Below, piece after piece: positions 18,215-27,106 of a stretch of 64,000 bases of DNA (the stretch's first letter is position 1; each line of letters begins with the position of its first letter). Position numbers and translations under genes: made by a program. Under the pieces are notes generated by a model. The model searched no databases. It was not told where the DNA came from and was given only the letters and a program-made list of their open reading frames with translations. The DNA comes from Photobacterium indicum (GTDB lineage Bacteria > Pseudomonadota > Gammaproteobacteria > Enterobacterales > Vibrionaceae), in NCBI RefSeq assembly GCF_003026215.1, contig NZ_PYOC01000002.1:744001-808000 (forward strand), given 5' to 3'.

Positions 18215-18834
18215 ATGAAATGATGCATCCTAAGTGACACAATTAATCCCGCATATTACCACATTGGCCTTCATTTTTGTTAGACGCTACGTTGCATAGA
18301 TTTCGGATAAACCTAAGTAAATGTGATGTGGATACGCATCTTTCACATCACAACTATCCCTTATCGTAAAAAACGCCAATAAAGATAGACAACAACAACC
18401 TAAAAAAGTGCAATCTTATACGTTTTTTTTGACAAATCTCAATCGGTTAACGTTACTGCAATATGTAATTTGAATAACAACAGCTTTCACCAATTCAAAT
18501 GTAAAACCGACAAGAAACATTTCTTTACACTTACCTACAAAAATTGCAAATTAAGGAAGTCACCACTGGATACTAATGCGTCTTTTTTATATTTATAAAT
18601 TCGCTAAAGCGTTCAGCGCCATAATAAAGTCCTATTAAAATATTAGCGTAAAATCAATTTATTTGGACACAAAGCAAGAAAGTCCTAAAAATAATAATTC
18701 AGCGACTCATCTGTTTCTTACTTGAGTTCGATACTTACTTTTTCGCTATAAACGAAAAAACCCCTCCCAAGAGGGAGAGGTTTTAATTATTCATATCACA
18801 TTAACGTTCATTATCAATGAGCCATTAGATGCGA
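18215..18834. other. 620-bp intergenic region between the DUF2802 gene and ccmA
   Basis: AT-rich, with no convincing gene. It holds the terminator of the flagellar/chemotaxis operon at 18755-18784 and, nearer ccmA, the expected ccm promoter. A sequence resembling an FNR site (TTGACAAATCTCAA, 18429-18442) is the only regulatory candidate I can name; it agrees with TTGAT-N4-ATCAA at 8 of 10 bases. Confidence 0.45.
18755..18784 (-). terminator. Terminator of the flhA-che-DUF2802 operon
   Basis: On the minus strand AAAACCTCTCCC pairs, with one G-T wobble, with GGGAGGGGTTTT over a 4-nt loop and ends in T residues. It lies about 50 bp after the DUF2802 stop and marks the end of the long flagellar/chemotaxis transcript. 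Confidence 0.88.
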
Positions 18835-19269
18835 TTATCTACGCCTTGGTGGTGCTATTTTCTGCTGAAGTCGAAGCAATAATTCTGCTTCCGCTTTAGG
18901 TAAATCACACTCTTGCATGAGCTCATTAACGTCAGCACCCAACTCAACCATTTTACTGGCTCGGCTATAGAGCTTACCTTCAGGATCTTGCATCGCCATC
19001 TCACCTTGTCGATCTGAAAGATCTTCAAGCTGCTGTGCCATATCTGCCATCTTTTGGCTCATGCCCATCGTACCTGCGCGCAATTCGTTAAATTGTTTAG
19101 AAAAGCTTTCTTGCTGTTGACGGGCATTTTTTAGCACAACTTCAATCGCTGAAAATTTCATTTCTAACGCTTGGCGAGCTGCGCGTTCTCTGCGAACCAT
19201 AACAATCGCAAAAATGATTGTAATCAGCGAAAACGCAACGGGTAACCAAGGCATGATCTGGCTAAACAT
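18835..19269 (-). CDS. DUF2802 family membrane-anchored coiled-coil protein
   Basis: 144 residues. One N-terminal membrane segment (about 7-24, PWLPVAFSLITIIFAIVMV) precedes a coiled coil (about 38-90, many Gln/Glu with heptad spacing) and a C-terminal helical part, ELMQECDLPKAEAELLLRL, that looks like a small helix-turn motif. Its ATG overlaps the cheW stop by one base (TAATG), and it closes the chemotaxis operon. Proteins of this family commonly sit after cheW in polarly flagellated bacteria, which points to motility or chemotaxis, but I know no established function. Confidence 0.75.
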   Translation of the reverse strand: MFSQIMPWLPVAFSLITIIFAIVMVRRERAARQALEMKFSAIEVVLKNARQQQESFSKQFNELRAGTMGMSQKMADMAQQLEDLSDRQGEMAMQDPEGKLYSRASKMVELGADVNELMQECDLPKAEAELLLRLQQKIAPPRRR

Positions 19270-19763
19270 TATAAGTAAGCCATCTCATCCCATTCGTCAT
19301 CTGATAATAATTTATTCAGATCAACGAGAATAAGTAGCTCTCCATCGCGGTTGCTTACACCTTGAATGAATTTCGAGCTCTCTTCTGTACCAACACTTGG
19401 CGTAGTATCAATTTCAGAACTACGTAAATAAACAACTTCCGCTACACTATCGACTAAAATACCAATCACTTGCTTGTCAGCTTCAATAATTACAATACGG
19501 GTATTATCAGAAATTTCACCCGGCATTAAACCAAAGCGAGAACGCGTGTCGATCACTGTGACAACATTACCACGTAAATTAATAATACCTATCACATAAT
19601 CAGGTGCACCGGGTACAGGCGCAATTTCTGAATAACGTAATACTTCACGTACCTGCATTACATTAATACCATAGGTTTCTGATTCCAACTGGAAAGTAAC
19701 CCACTGTAAAACTTCATCGGTGCCGTCTTCTTTTTGGATCTCGGCTACGCTAACCTGCGACAT
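19269..19763 (-). CDS. cheW: CheW, chemotaxis coupling protein
   Basis: 164 residues with a single CheW domain: TFQLESETYGINVMQVREVL, then PVPGAPDYVIGIINLRGNVV and ILVDSVAEVVYL. It bridges receptors and CheA. I use the ATG at 19763 (MSQVSVAE) because AAGGAAA lies a few bases upstream; a start at 19790 would add nine residues with no site. It lies directly after parP and before the DUF2802 gene. Confidence 0.94.
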   Translation of the reverse strand: MSQVSVAEIQKEDGTDEVLQWVTFQLESETYGINVMQVREVLRYSEIAPVPGAPDYVIGIINLRGNVVTVIDTRSRFGLMPGEISDNTRIVIIEADKQVIGILVDSVAEVVYLRSSEIDTTPSVGTEESSKFIQGVSNRDGELLILVDLNKLLSDDEWDEMAYL

Positions 19764-19786
19764 ACTGTTTCCTTTTAGTCTCACGC

Positions 19787-20902
19787 TCATACAATACTTT
19801 TAACATCTAACCCCTCATTTAACATCGAGATGAGAGCATTAACATGAATTAGAGCACACATTTTTTCTTTAACCATACCGGCAAGCCAAGGGCGTTTTCC
19901 CGCCATCTCCCTCCACCGAACACTTTGTGAAGTCAGTACTTCAGTTCCATGGAGCTTATCACAAGCCAAACCCCATTTACTGTCTCCTAACATCACGATA
20001 TAACTAAAATCATCTTTATAATCGTCATTTTGCAGTTTGTCTGCCATCACCCAGCGAGCAGTATCAACCACATCGAATTGCTGATCTTTGCTGGTAAGCA
20101 AGCCAAGATACCAAGCTGGCCGCCCCATTAGATGGTTTAAATCCATCATTTGGTGGATACCACCAAGCTCAGTCAATGCTACCGCAAAGGTAACACCACA
20201 GACTTCAAAAAATAACGCTTGAAAATCTTGTTCTTTATCTAAGTGATGCCATTGCTCTGGTGGTTGCTCACCTCCAGCTTCCACTTGAACAGCAACATCT
20301 GTATCTGTATCTGTATCAGTTTTTTCAGATATTGATTCACTTGTGACGATGTCAATATCATCAGAGGTAGCACATTGCGTATCTTGTTGTGTCACCGTCA
20401 GTGATTCTGTGTCGATCTCTGCGGTACTGGCACACTCTGTTTCTATTTCAACCTCAGTCTCAGAGTCTGTCGATATCGATGTCATTTGACTTAACAATCG
20501 CTGAACACTACCCAACTCAGCAAAATGTTCGTCACACGATGCCTCTGTTTCAAAAGCACGAGGTGATTCAGGTAATACCTGTTCACTAAGACTTGCAGGT
20601 TGTGCTCTTATTGTGTGCACTGGCTCTGGTTTTGATGCAGATGTCCAGTCTAGCCCTTGATGTGTTTTTTTCGACCTGCGTTCGACATCGGCTAAAATAG
20701 GTTGCTCAGCTAAAACAGAAGATGCTGACTCTAATTGAGTACTAGTATCGTTACCTCTCGATTCAGCCAATTGCTCAAAATCAAACGGAATACTGGTTTC
20801 ATCAGAGATGACGTCATCTTCAACAGCAGAAGGCTCTACCAGTAAATCATTAAAATAATCATCCAGCGCTTGTTCACTGGATAAACGACTTTTATCGTTC
20901 AT
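19787..20902 (-). CDS. parP: ParP, CheW-domain protein for polar chemotaxis arrays
   Basis: 371 residues. The first 235 are disordered and acidic, rich in Ser, Thr, Glu and Asp, including an Asp-Thr run from a hexanucleotide repeat (20297-20320). The C-terminal 130 form a divergent CheW-like domain (FFEVCGVTFAVALTELGGIH, then WGLACDKLHGTEVL). This layout directly after a ParA-like gene matches Vibrio ParP, whose C-terminal AIF domain binds CheA and receptors and keeps arrays at the pole. It overlaps the end of parC by 11 bases. The label rests on gene order and domain layout. Confidence 0.85.
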   Translation of the reverse strand: MNDKSRLSSEQALDDYFNDLLVEPSAVEDDVISDETSIPFDFEQLAESRGNDTSTQLESASSVLAEQPILADVERRSKKTHQGLDWTSASKPEPVHTIRAQPASLSEQVLPESPRAFETEASCDEHFAELGSVQRLLSQMTSISTDSETEVEIETECASTAEIDTESLTVTQQDTQCATSDDIDIVTSESISEKTDTDTDTDVAVQVEAGGEQPPEQWHHLDKEQDFQALFFEVCGVTFAVALTELGGIHQMMDLNHLMGRPAWYLGLLTSKDQQFDVVDTARWVMADKLQNDDYKDDFSYIVMLGDSKWGLACDKLHGTEVLTSQSVRWREMAGKRPWLAGMVKEKMCALIHVNALISMLNEGLDVKSIV

Positions 20903-21671
20903 CTTGATCCAACCGCTCTAAATAATTTAATAATGTTTTATACGCAAAAACACCACGGCAATTACGCGCAAACAGTGACGGTGGCATATGCTTCATACTT
21001 GCATCACGAAACTTCGTATCTATCGGTACTGCTGATGCCCATATTTGATCAGGAAAGCGCATTTTTAATTCTTGTAATGTCTGCAATGAGGCGCGTGTAC
21101 GTTTGTCGTACATCGTGGGCACAATGCTTACCTTAAAACCTGATGGACGTGACTTTTGCATAATCTGTAGTGTTCGCATCATACGTTCAAGCCCTTTCAT
21201 GGCTAGAAATTCGGTTTGAACGGGGATCAAAATACGATCACTGGCCGCTAGTGCATTCACCATCATTACCCCTAATACCGGAGGGCAATCAATCAAGACA
21301 TAATCATAATTGTCGATTAGGCTATTCAAGGCTTTTTTAAGCACTAACCCCATACCACCACGGCTTCCCATTACGCGATCTAAGGTCGCCAGAGACATAT
21401 GAGCCGGTATAATATCAATATTTTCAAACGCTGTATTTAGAATCAAAGGCTGTACTGCGCTTCGAGTCACCTCTGGCAGCTGAAATAAATCGAAAAGACT
21501 TGCAGGCACAGAGTCTGAATCAAACTTTAAATATGTCGTCAACGAAGCATGCGGATCGGTGTCGACTAATAACACACGTTTTTTCCGCTCACTTAATAAA
21601 CCAGCAAGAGTGACTGTCGTGGTCGTTTTACCGACACCACCCTTTTGATTCGCTATGCTCCAGATTTTCAA
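20892..21671 (-). CDS. parC: ParC, ParA-like ATPase for polar placement of chemotaxis arrays
   Basis: About 259 residues. Deviant Walker A KGGVGKTTTTVTLAG close to the N-terminus, then LLVDTDPHASLT, and Walker B YVLIDCPPVLGV. It has no N-terminal DNA-binding extension, unlike chromosomal ParA. In Vibrio, ParC marks the pole and, with ParP, directs chemosensory arrays there. I place the start at a TTG (21671, L-K-I-W-S) because AAGGAG lies exactly six bases upstream; a TTG at 21692 lies before that site and has none of its own. No ATG is available before the Walker motif. Confidence 0.88.
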   Translation of the reverse strand: MKIWSIANQKGGVGKTTTTVTLAGLLSERKKRVLLVDTDPHASLTTYLKFDSDSVPASLFDLFQLPEVTRSAVQPLILNTAFENIDIIPAHMSLATLDRVMGSRGGMGLVLKKALNSLIDNYDYVLIDCPPVLGVMMVNALAASDRILIPVQTEFLAMKGLERMMRTLQIMQKSRPSGFKVSIVPTMYDKRTRASLQTLQELKMRFPDQIWASAVPIDTKFRDASMKHMPPSLFARNCRGVFAYKTLLNYLERLDQDER

Positions 21672-21677
21672 AGCCGA

Positions 21678-21683
21678 CTCCTT
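21678..21683 (-). promoter_or_regulatory. Ribosome binding site fixing the parC TTG start
   Basis: AAGGAG on the minus strand, six bases before the TTG at 21671. It lies inside the alternative longer reading from 21692, which argues against that start. Confidence 0.65.
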
Positions 21684-22848
21684 ACCGTCCAACTTCCACT
21701 AAAATACGTTCCGCAAAACGTTCTAATGGTAAATCTTCCGTTGAGATACCGGCTTTTGCAACAGCTTGCGGCATACCGTAAACCACACAACTTTCTTCAT
21801 CTTGTGCCCAAACGGTTGAACCATGCGTTTTTAACATTCGCGCACCTTCACGCCCATCCGCCCCCATACCAGTAAGGATCATCGACAATACTTTATCGTT
21901 ATAAACCTTAGCGGCAGAACCAAATGTCACATCTACACACGGTTTATAGTTCATACGTTCGCCACCATCCAATATGCGAAGGCGGGCAGAACCAGGTCTA
22001 CCTTCAAGCATCATTTGCTTGCCACCTGGTGCTAAATAAGCAACACCAGCACGCAATGTATCGCCGTCTTCTGCTTCTTTCACACTAATTTTGCTCAGAT
22101 TATTCAAACGAGCAGCAAATGCAGCAGTAAACGTTGCGGGCATGTGTTGAACTAACACGATTGGATACGGAAAGTTTGCAGGCAATTGCGTTAATATTTT
22201 TTGCAATGCAACAGGCCCTCCCGTCGACGTACCTATTGCCATCAATTGGTATTTCTTACCCGATGCTTTAAAGCGCGCCATTGGCTTCGCGGCTACGGCA
22301 GAGTGCATCGTTTGTCGAGTCGTCGAAGTCGGCGTTACGCGAGCCGCTGTTGTTCGCGCTGCTGTAGTTAAAGCCGCATTGACAGGTGCTGAATGTCGGC
22401 TAACAGGCACAACAGCGGGTGTCGTTCTTAGCGGGCGGCGCATAAACATGCGTTTACGTGCTAACTCGCCGACACGCTTTTGCAACAGACTAATTGCTTC
22501 ATCGCGATTGCGTGCAATATCTTCAAATTTCTTAGGCAAGAAGTCTAAAGCACCCGCATCTAATGCATCCAGTGTCGCCTTTGCCCCTTCCTGGGTTAGC
22601 GATGAAAACATTAGAATAGGCGTAGGCAGTACCTTCATTATTTCCCGAACCGCTGTAATGCCATCCATTACAGGCATTTCAATGTCCATGGTAATAACGT
22701 CTGGTTGCAGTTTCTGTACTAATTCAACAGCTTCTTTGCCATTAACCGCATTGCCGATTACCTCTAAACGAGGATCTGCATTAATAATTTCACTTACTCG
22801 GCGACGGAAAAAACTGGAATCGTCCACCACCAAAACTTTAACTGTCAT
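21682..22848 (-). CDS. cheB: CheB, chemotaxis protein-glutamate methylesterase
   Basis: 388 residues. The receiver domain (about 1-110) carries VVDDSS and the phosphoacceptor Asp 55 in [13 protein letters not shown] long basic, Ala/Thr-rich linker (about 135-190) follows. The esterase domain shows the catalytic Ser in [11 protein letters not shown], the His in VQHMPATF and the Asp in [10 protein letters not shown]. It removes methyl groups from receptors and adapts the response. It lies between cheA and parC, overlapping the longer parC reading. Confidence 0.95.
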   Translation of the reverse strand: MTVKVLVVDDSSFFRRRVSEIINADPRLEVIGNAVNGKEAVELVQKLQPDVITMDIEMPVMDGITAVREIMKVLPTPILMFSSLTQEGAKATLDALDAGALDFLPKKFEDIARNRDEAISLLQKRVGELARKRMFMRRPLRTTPAVVPVSRHSAPVNAALTTAARTTAARVTPTSTTRQTMHSAVAAKPMARFKASGKKYQLMAIGTSTGGPVALQKILTQLPANFPYPIVLVQHMPATFTAAFAARLNNLSKISVKEAEDGDTLRAGVAYLAPGGKQMMLEGRPGSARLRILDGGERMNYKPCVDVTFGSAAKVYNDKVLSMILTGMGADGREGARMLKTHGSTVWAQDEESCVVYGMPQAVAKAGISTEDLPLERFAERILVEVGR

Positions 22849-22882
22849 GTAGTTATAATCCCGTATCTACCTGATCTTAATG

Positions 22883-22908
22883 GTTAGGGGCATTGCCTTG
22901 CCCCTAAC
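22883..22908 (-). other. Perfect hairpin between cheA and cheB
   Basis: A 10-bp perfect stem (GTTAGGGGCA and complement) with a 6-nt loop sits in the 86-bp gap between cheA and cheB. There is no T run after it on the minus strand, so it is not a standard terminator. It may adjust mRNA stability or relative expression within the operon. Confidence 0.5.
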
Positions 22909-22934
22909 ATTATAATAATGAGTGATCAGATTAA

Positions 22935-25169
22935 TTAGTTGCCAGCGTAATGCTTTAATAAATTGGGCACATCAAGAATAAGTGCAATATGACCATCACT
23001 TGTAATGGTTGCACCTGCCATACCAGGCGTACCTTGAAGTAAATCATCAAGAGGCTTTATCACGACTTCTTCTTGACCAATTAACGTATCGACCACAAAG
23101 CCTACACGCTGGTGACCAATCTGCACAATAACAACATGGCCATGTACACGATCGCTCTTCACCGCAGCTCTACTACCCAACAACCAATCTTGGAGGTAAA
23201 ACAGTGGAATCGCTTTATCACGCACAATGATGGTTAATTGCCCATCGACTTTATTCGTTTTACGCAGATCTAAATGGAAGATCTCATTCACACTCGCTAA
23301 AGGCAATGCAAAAGGCTGTTCAGAAACGCCAACCATCAAGGTCGGAAGTATGGCTAGAGTCAATGGAACTTTAATATCAATTCGGGTGCCTTTTCCTAAG
23401 GCGGAATCAATATAAATTGAACCATTTAATTGGTTAATCGCTGTTTTAACAACGTCCATACCCACACCACGACCCGAGATATCTGAAATCTCTTTTTTGG
23501 TCGAGAACCCCGGTGCAAAGATCAGGTTATAGGCTTCGTTATCTGATATTCGAGAGGCTGAATCGGCATCCATCACACCACGTTCGACTGCAATTGCACG
23601 TAATCTGTCTGCATCCATACCACCACCATCGTCTTCAATGGTCAGCAATATGTGATCACCTTCTTGAGAGGCTGATAGTAAGACAGTACCGACAAGAGGC
23701 TTACCTGTTTTTGCACGAACATCTGGCATTTCGATACCATGATCGACAGAGTTTCGCACCAAGTGAACCAATGGATCCGCAAGTGCTTCAACCAAATTTT
23801 TATCAAGATCGGTGTCTTCACCACGCATTTCCAACACGATGTCTTTCTTTAAGGTACGTGCTAAATCTCGCACGACGCGTGGGAATCGACCAAAGACTTT
23901 CTTGATTGGTTGCATGCGGGTTTTCATTACCGCACCTTGTAGATCTGCCGTGACTACATCAAGGTTAGCTACCGCTTTTGACATGTCTTCGTCATTATTG
24001 TTTAGCCCTAAACTGACTAAACGGTTTCTAACCAAAACAAGCTCACCCACCATATTCATAATGTTATCAAGCGTTGAGGTTTCTACACGCACCGTTGAAT
24101 CTGCTTGGGCTTTCGGCTTCACTTTTTCAGGTATAACTTGCTGAGATTTACGTTCAGCAACTGGCTGAGAAATCACCGCATCAGCAACTACCGTTGCAGT
24201 AGGCATTACAGGTAATGGTTGAGTAACAGCTGGCGTATTACTTTCAGCTATCATTGTTTCAATAGATTTAGTAGCAGCTTCTAATTCTTCTTCTGACGGA
24301 CCTTTACCACTACCATGTAATTCATCTAACAGACGTTCAAATTCATCATCTGACATTAAATCATCATCGCTAGCACCTACCTCTATTGGAGCTGCTGCAA
24401 CGGGAATCGGCTTGGCCGTCGATTCTGACATCGTAGTTTGATTCAATACAGGGCTGTTCCCAACACCATGCAGTTCATCCAGTAAACGTTCAAATTCATC
24501 ATCAGTGATATCACCGCTTTCTGCTTGAATTTGAGAAATCACACTAGTACCAGCAGCAGGTGCTGACTCTGGCACATCTAGGCTAGCGGTTGGGCTCATA
24601 CCTTGGCCGTGAAGTTCATCAAGCAAACGATCAAATTCGTCTTGTGTCATATCATCAACTGAATCACCAACCATAGCAGATGTATTACTCTGAGAGACTG
24701 GTGGCGTTACAGGTGATAACACGGGTATTTCGGCAACAGGAGCTGGTTCAGCAGCAGGCTGAGTCAGTTCTTGTGCAGTTGGCGCCTTACTGAAACGGTG
24801 CATCGCTTCAAGTAGGCTCGGCTTTGCTGGGTCTAATGGCTGACTCTCTTGAACTTGCCCAAACATGATGTTGATGGCATCTAACGCTTCAAGAATAACA
24901 TCCATCAGTTCAGGTGTTATCTTTCGTTTACCAGTTCGCAATAAGTCGAACACGTTTTCCGCACCGTGGCACGCATCTACGAGTTCAGCTAAAGAAAGAA
25001 AACCAGCACCGCCTTTTACTGTGTGAAATCCACGGAAAATAGCATTCAGTAAATCTGAATCATCAGGATTACGCTCTAGCTCAACGAGCTGCTCCGAAAG
25101 CAACTCTAAAATTTCCCCAGCTTCAATTAAAAAGTCCTGTAGGATATCTTCGTCTAAATCAAAGCTCAT
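22935..25169 (-). CDS. cheA: CheA, chemotaxis histidine kinase
   Basis: 744 residues. P1 carries the phosphorylated His 49 in IFRGFHTVKGGAGFL. A long linker (about 130-355) then holds three near-identical copies of a 17-residue motif with core DEFERLLDELHG (residues 174-190, 221-237, 272-288). The dimerisation domain (DNIMNMVGELVLVRNRLVSL), the ATPase domain (LVRNSVDHGIEMP, then DDGGGMDADRLR and GRGVGMDVV) and a C-terminal CheW-like domain follow. It phosphorylates CheY and CheB. In Vibrio, part of the CheA linker is known to bind ParP; the repeats lie where that contact would be expected. Confidence 0.95.
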   Translation of the reverse strand: MSFDLDEDILQDFLIEAGEILELLSEQLVELERNPDDSDLLNAIFRGFHTVKGGAGFLSLAELVDACHGAENVFDLLRTGKRKITPELMDVILEALDAINIMFGQVQESQPLDPAKPSLLEAMHRFSKAPTAQELTQPAAEPAPVAEIPVLSPVTPPVSQSNTSAMVGDSVDDMTQDEFDRLLDELHGQGMSPTASLDVPESAPAAGTSVISQIQAESGDITDDEFERLLDELHGVGNSPVLNQTTMSESTAKPIPVAAAPIEVGASDDDLMSDDEFERLLDELHGSGKGPSEEELEAATKSIETMIAESNTPAVTQPLPVMPTATVVADAVISQPVAERKSQQVIPEKVKPKAQADSTVRVETSTLDNIMNMVGELVLVRNRLVSLGLNNNDEDMSKAVANLDVVTADLQGAVMKTRMQPIKKVFGRFPRVVRDLARTLKKDIVLEMRGEDTDLDKNLVEALADPLVHLVRNSVDHGIEMPDVRAKTGKPLVGTVLLSASQEGDHILLTIEDDGGGMDADRLRAIAVERGVMDADSASRISDNEAYNLIFAPGFSTKKEISDISGRGVGMDVVKTAINQLNGSIYIDSALGKGTRIDIKVPLTLAILPTLMVGVSEQPFALPLASVNEIFHLDLRKTNKVDGQLTIIVRDKAIPLFYLQDWLLGSRAAVKSDRVHGHVVIVQIGHQRVGFVVDTLIGQEEVVIKPLDDLLQGTPGMAGATITSDGHIALILDVPNLLKHYAGN

Positions 25170-25178
25170 ATTTTTCCC

Positions 25179-25895
25179 CTAAAATCCAAGACTTGATAGC
25201 AAATCGTCAACATCATCTTGCGTAGACATAACATCTTCACGCTCTTCTGCATTAACAATTGGACCTTCAGGGGTCAGCGCCGCTACCGTGAGGGTTTCTG
25301 CTCTATCGTCTTGTTCCATGCCAAACGCTTTAAGAATATCAACCAATCGGTCTTCAACTTCATGCACTAACTCAATCACACGACGAATAATTTGTCCGGT
25401 AAGGTCTTGAAAGTCCTGTGCCATCATTATTTCTGTCAGTTGATTGCGAAGTTCACAACTATCACCTTCAACCTGCACCAATAGATGATCAATGTCGTGG
25501 CACATTATTTTGAACTCTGAGAGTTCAATTTTGCCAGCCATTAAGCGCTTCCACTGGGGGTGAACTTGAAGCAATGTCTCGTGAAGTTTATCTGCGATAG
25601 GTAAAGTACTTTCGACCGCATCCATCGTTTTGTTCGCTGCCGCTTCCGTTTTATCAATCACATAAGAAAGACGATCGCGGGCGTCAGGTATTTCAGTTTT
25701 AGCTAAATCATTAATACGAGGATCAAGGCGAAAGTTTGCGAGCGAATCATGTAATTGCCGGGTTATTTTACCCACCTCTGCAAACATCGGTTCCTGTGAA
25801 TCAGAAACGACAGTCTGCACCAGTGAATTGGCTTCAGCCTGCTTGCCACTTTCCAGTAAGCTAACAAGTTGTTGTGCCTGTTCGAGTGAAATCAT
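25179..25895 (-). CDS. cheZ: CheZ, CheY-P phosphatase
   Basis: 238 residues, almost all helical. The catalytic Gln region reads MMAQDFQDLTGQIIRRVI, and the C-terminal CheY-binding helix is DVDDLLSSLGF, separated by a flexible acidic linker. It speeds dephosphorylation of CheY-P. It lies between cheY and cheA, nine bases before cheA. Confidence 0.95.
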   Translation of the reverse strand: MISLEQAQQLVSLLESGKQAEANSLVQTVVSDSQEPMFAEVGKITRQLHDSLANFRLDPRINDLAKTEIPDARDRLSYVIDKTEAAANKTMDAVESTLPIADKLHETLLQVHPQWKRLMAGKIELSEFKIMCHDIDHLLVQVEGDSCELRNQLTEIMMAQDFQDLTGQIIRRVIELVHEVEDRLVDILKAFGMEQDDRAETLTVAALTPEGPIVNAEEREDVMSTQDDVDDLLSSLGF

Positions 25896-25936
25896 TATTA
25901 TTATTACCCTTGCCCTTTACGCTCAATCAGCAGCTA

Positions 25937-26320
25937 TTACTGCATCCGCTCGAAAACTTTATCCAGCTTCGTTTTCAACGTTGCGGCAGTAAATGGTTTA
26001 ACAATGTATCCATTCACACCAGCTTGTGCCGCTTCTATGATTTGCTCGCGCTTTGCTTCTGCCGTGATCATAAGAACAGGTAGGTGCTTCAATTGTTCAT
26101 CAACACGGATGTGTTTAAGTAAATCGATACCTTGCATACCTGGCATGTTCCAATCTGTAACGACAAAATCAAAATCGCCTTTTTTCAACATTGGTAATGC
26201 CGTTAAGCCATCATCAGCTTCATGGGTATTATTAAAACCCAGATCACGTAATAAGTTTTTAACGATACGTCGCATTGTCGAAAAGTCATCAACAATTAAG
26301 ATTTTTATATTTTTGTTCAA
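25937..26320 (-). CDS. cheY: CheY, chemotaxis response regulator
   Basis: About 127 residues, a single receiver domain: [17 protein letters not shown], the phosphoacceptor Asp in [13 protein letters not shown], and Lys in [12 protein letters not shown]. CheY-P binds FliM and changes rotation. I place the start at TTG (26320, L-N-K-N-I-K) because GGAGG lies five bases upstream. A GTG at 26341 would place that site inside the gene. It follows fliA in the operon, after a 63-bp gap. Confidence 0.92.
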   Translation of the reverse strand: MNKNIKILIVDDFSTMRRIVKNLLRDLGFNNTHEADDGLTALPMLKKGDFDFVVTDWNMPGMQGIDLLKHIRVDEQLKHLPVLMITAEAKREQIIEAAQAGVNGYIVKPFTAATLKTKLDKVFERMQ

Positions 26321-26325
26321 AGTTG

Positions 26326-26330
26326 CCTCC
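26326..26330 (-). promoter_or_regulatory. Ribosome binding site fixing the cheY TTG start
   Basis: GGAGG on the minus strand, five bases before the TTG at 26320. It is the only good site near the N-terminus. Confidence 0.6.
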
Positions 26331-26383
26331 ACTGAGGTCACAGTGTTTTTTATCTAGGTTTTATTTAGTAATACTAAACAGTA

Positions 26384-27106
26384 TTAAGCAGCCCAAGCGG
26401 TTAGCTTAGAGCGCAAACGTTGCATAGCCTGACTATGAATCTGGCAAATTCGGGATTCACTCACCCCAACAACGGCTCCAATCTCTTTAAGATTAAGTTC
26501 TTCGTCATAATAAAGTGATAGAACCAAAGCCTCTCTTTCAGGGAGCGTTTTGATGGCATCTGCCAAAGATTGACGGAAATTATCATCTACAACACCCTGA
26601 AAGGGAAGATTTTCTTCTCGTGACGTCTCGGTTGTCACTGCATCTTCTGATACGCCAAGATCGTCCATGCCAACAAGACGCCCACAATTAACATCATTTA
26701 ATGCTTGATGATACTGCTCGAGCGTCATTTCGAGATGTTCGGCAATTTCTGTATCTGTAGGGTCGCGACCTAACTTGTTTTCAAGCTGTGCCATGGCCTC
26801 GGTTATGCGTCGGTTATTCTTATACACAGATCGAGGAACCCAATCACCACGACGAATATCATCCAACATGGCTCCTCGAATACGAATACCCGCAAAGGTT
26901 TCAAAACTCGCCCCTTTGGTTGGGTCATAATTCTGCTGTGCTTCTAGCAAACCAATCATACCTGATTGAATCAAGTCTTCGACTTGTACGCTAGACGGAA
27001 GCCTTCCCATCAGGTGATACGCAATGCGTTTAACCAGCGACGAATAGCGCTCGATAAATGCTTGCGGGCTTTCCTTATATTGCCCATAAGCAAGAGCTTT
27101 ATTCAC
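26384..27106 (-). CDS. fliA: FliA, flagellar sigma factor (sigma-28)
   Basis: 240 residues with sigma regions 2 (LVKRIAYHLMGRLPSSVQVE, then FETFAGIRIRGAMLDDIRRG), 3 and 4 (LPEREALVLSLYYDEELNLK, then VSESRICQIHSQAMQRL). It directs late motility genes such as the second flagellin. It overlaps the flhG end by eight bases and lies in the flhA operon, so its synthesis depends on the sigma-54 promoter found upstream of flhA. Confidence 0.96.
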   Translation of the reverse strand: MNKALAYGQYKESPQAFIERYSSLVKRIAYHLMGRLPSSVQVEDLIQSGMIGLLEAQQNYDPTKGASFETFAGIRIRGAMLDDIRRGDWVPRSVYKNNRRITEAMAQLENKLGRDPTDTEIAEHLEMTLEQYHQALNDVNCGRLVGMDDLGVSEDAVTTETSREENLPFQGVVDDNFRQSLADAIKTLPEREALVLSLYYDEELNLKEIGAVVGVSESRICQIHSQAMQRLRSKLTAWAA

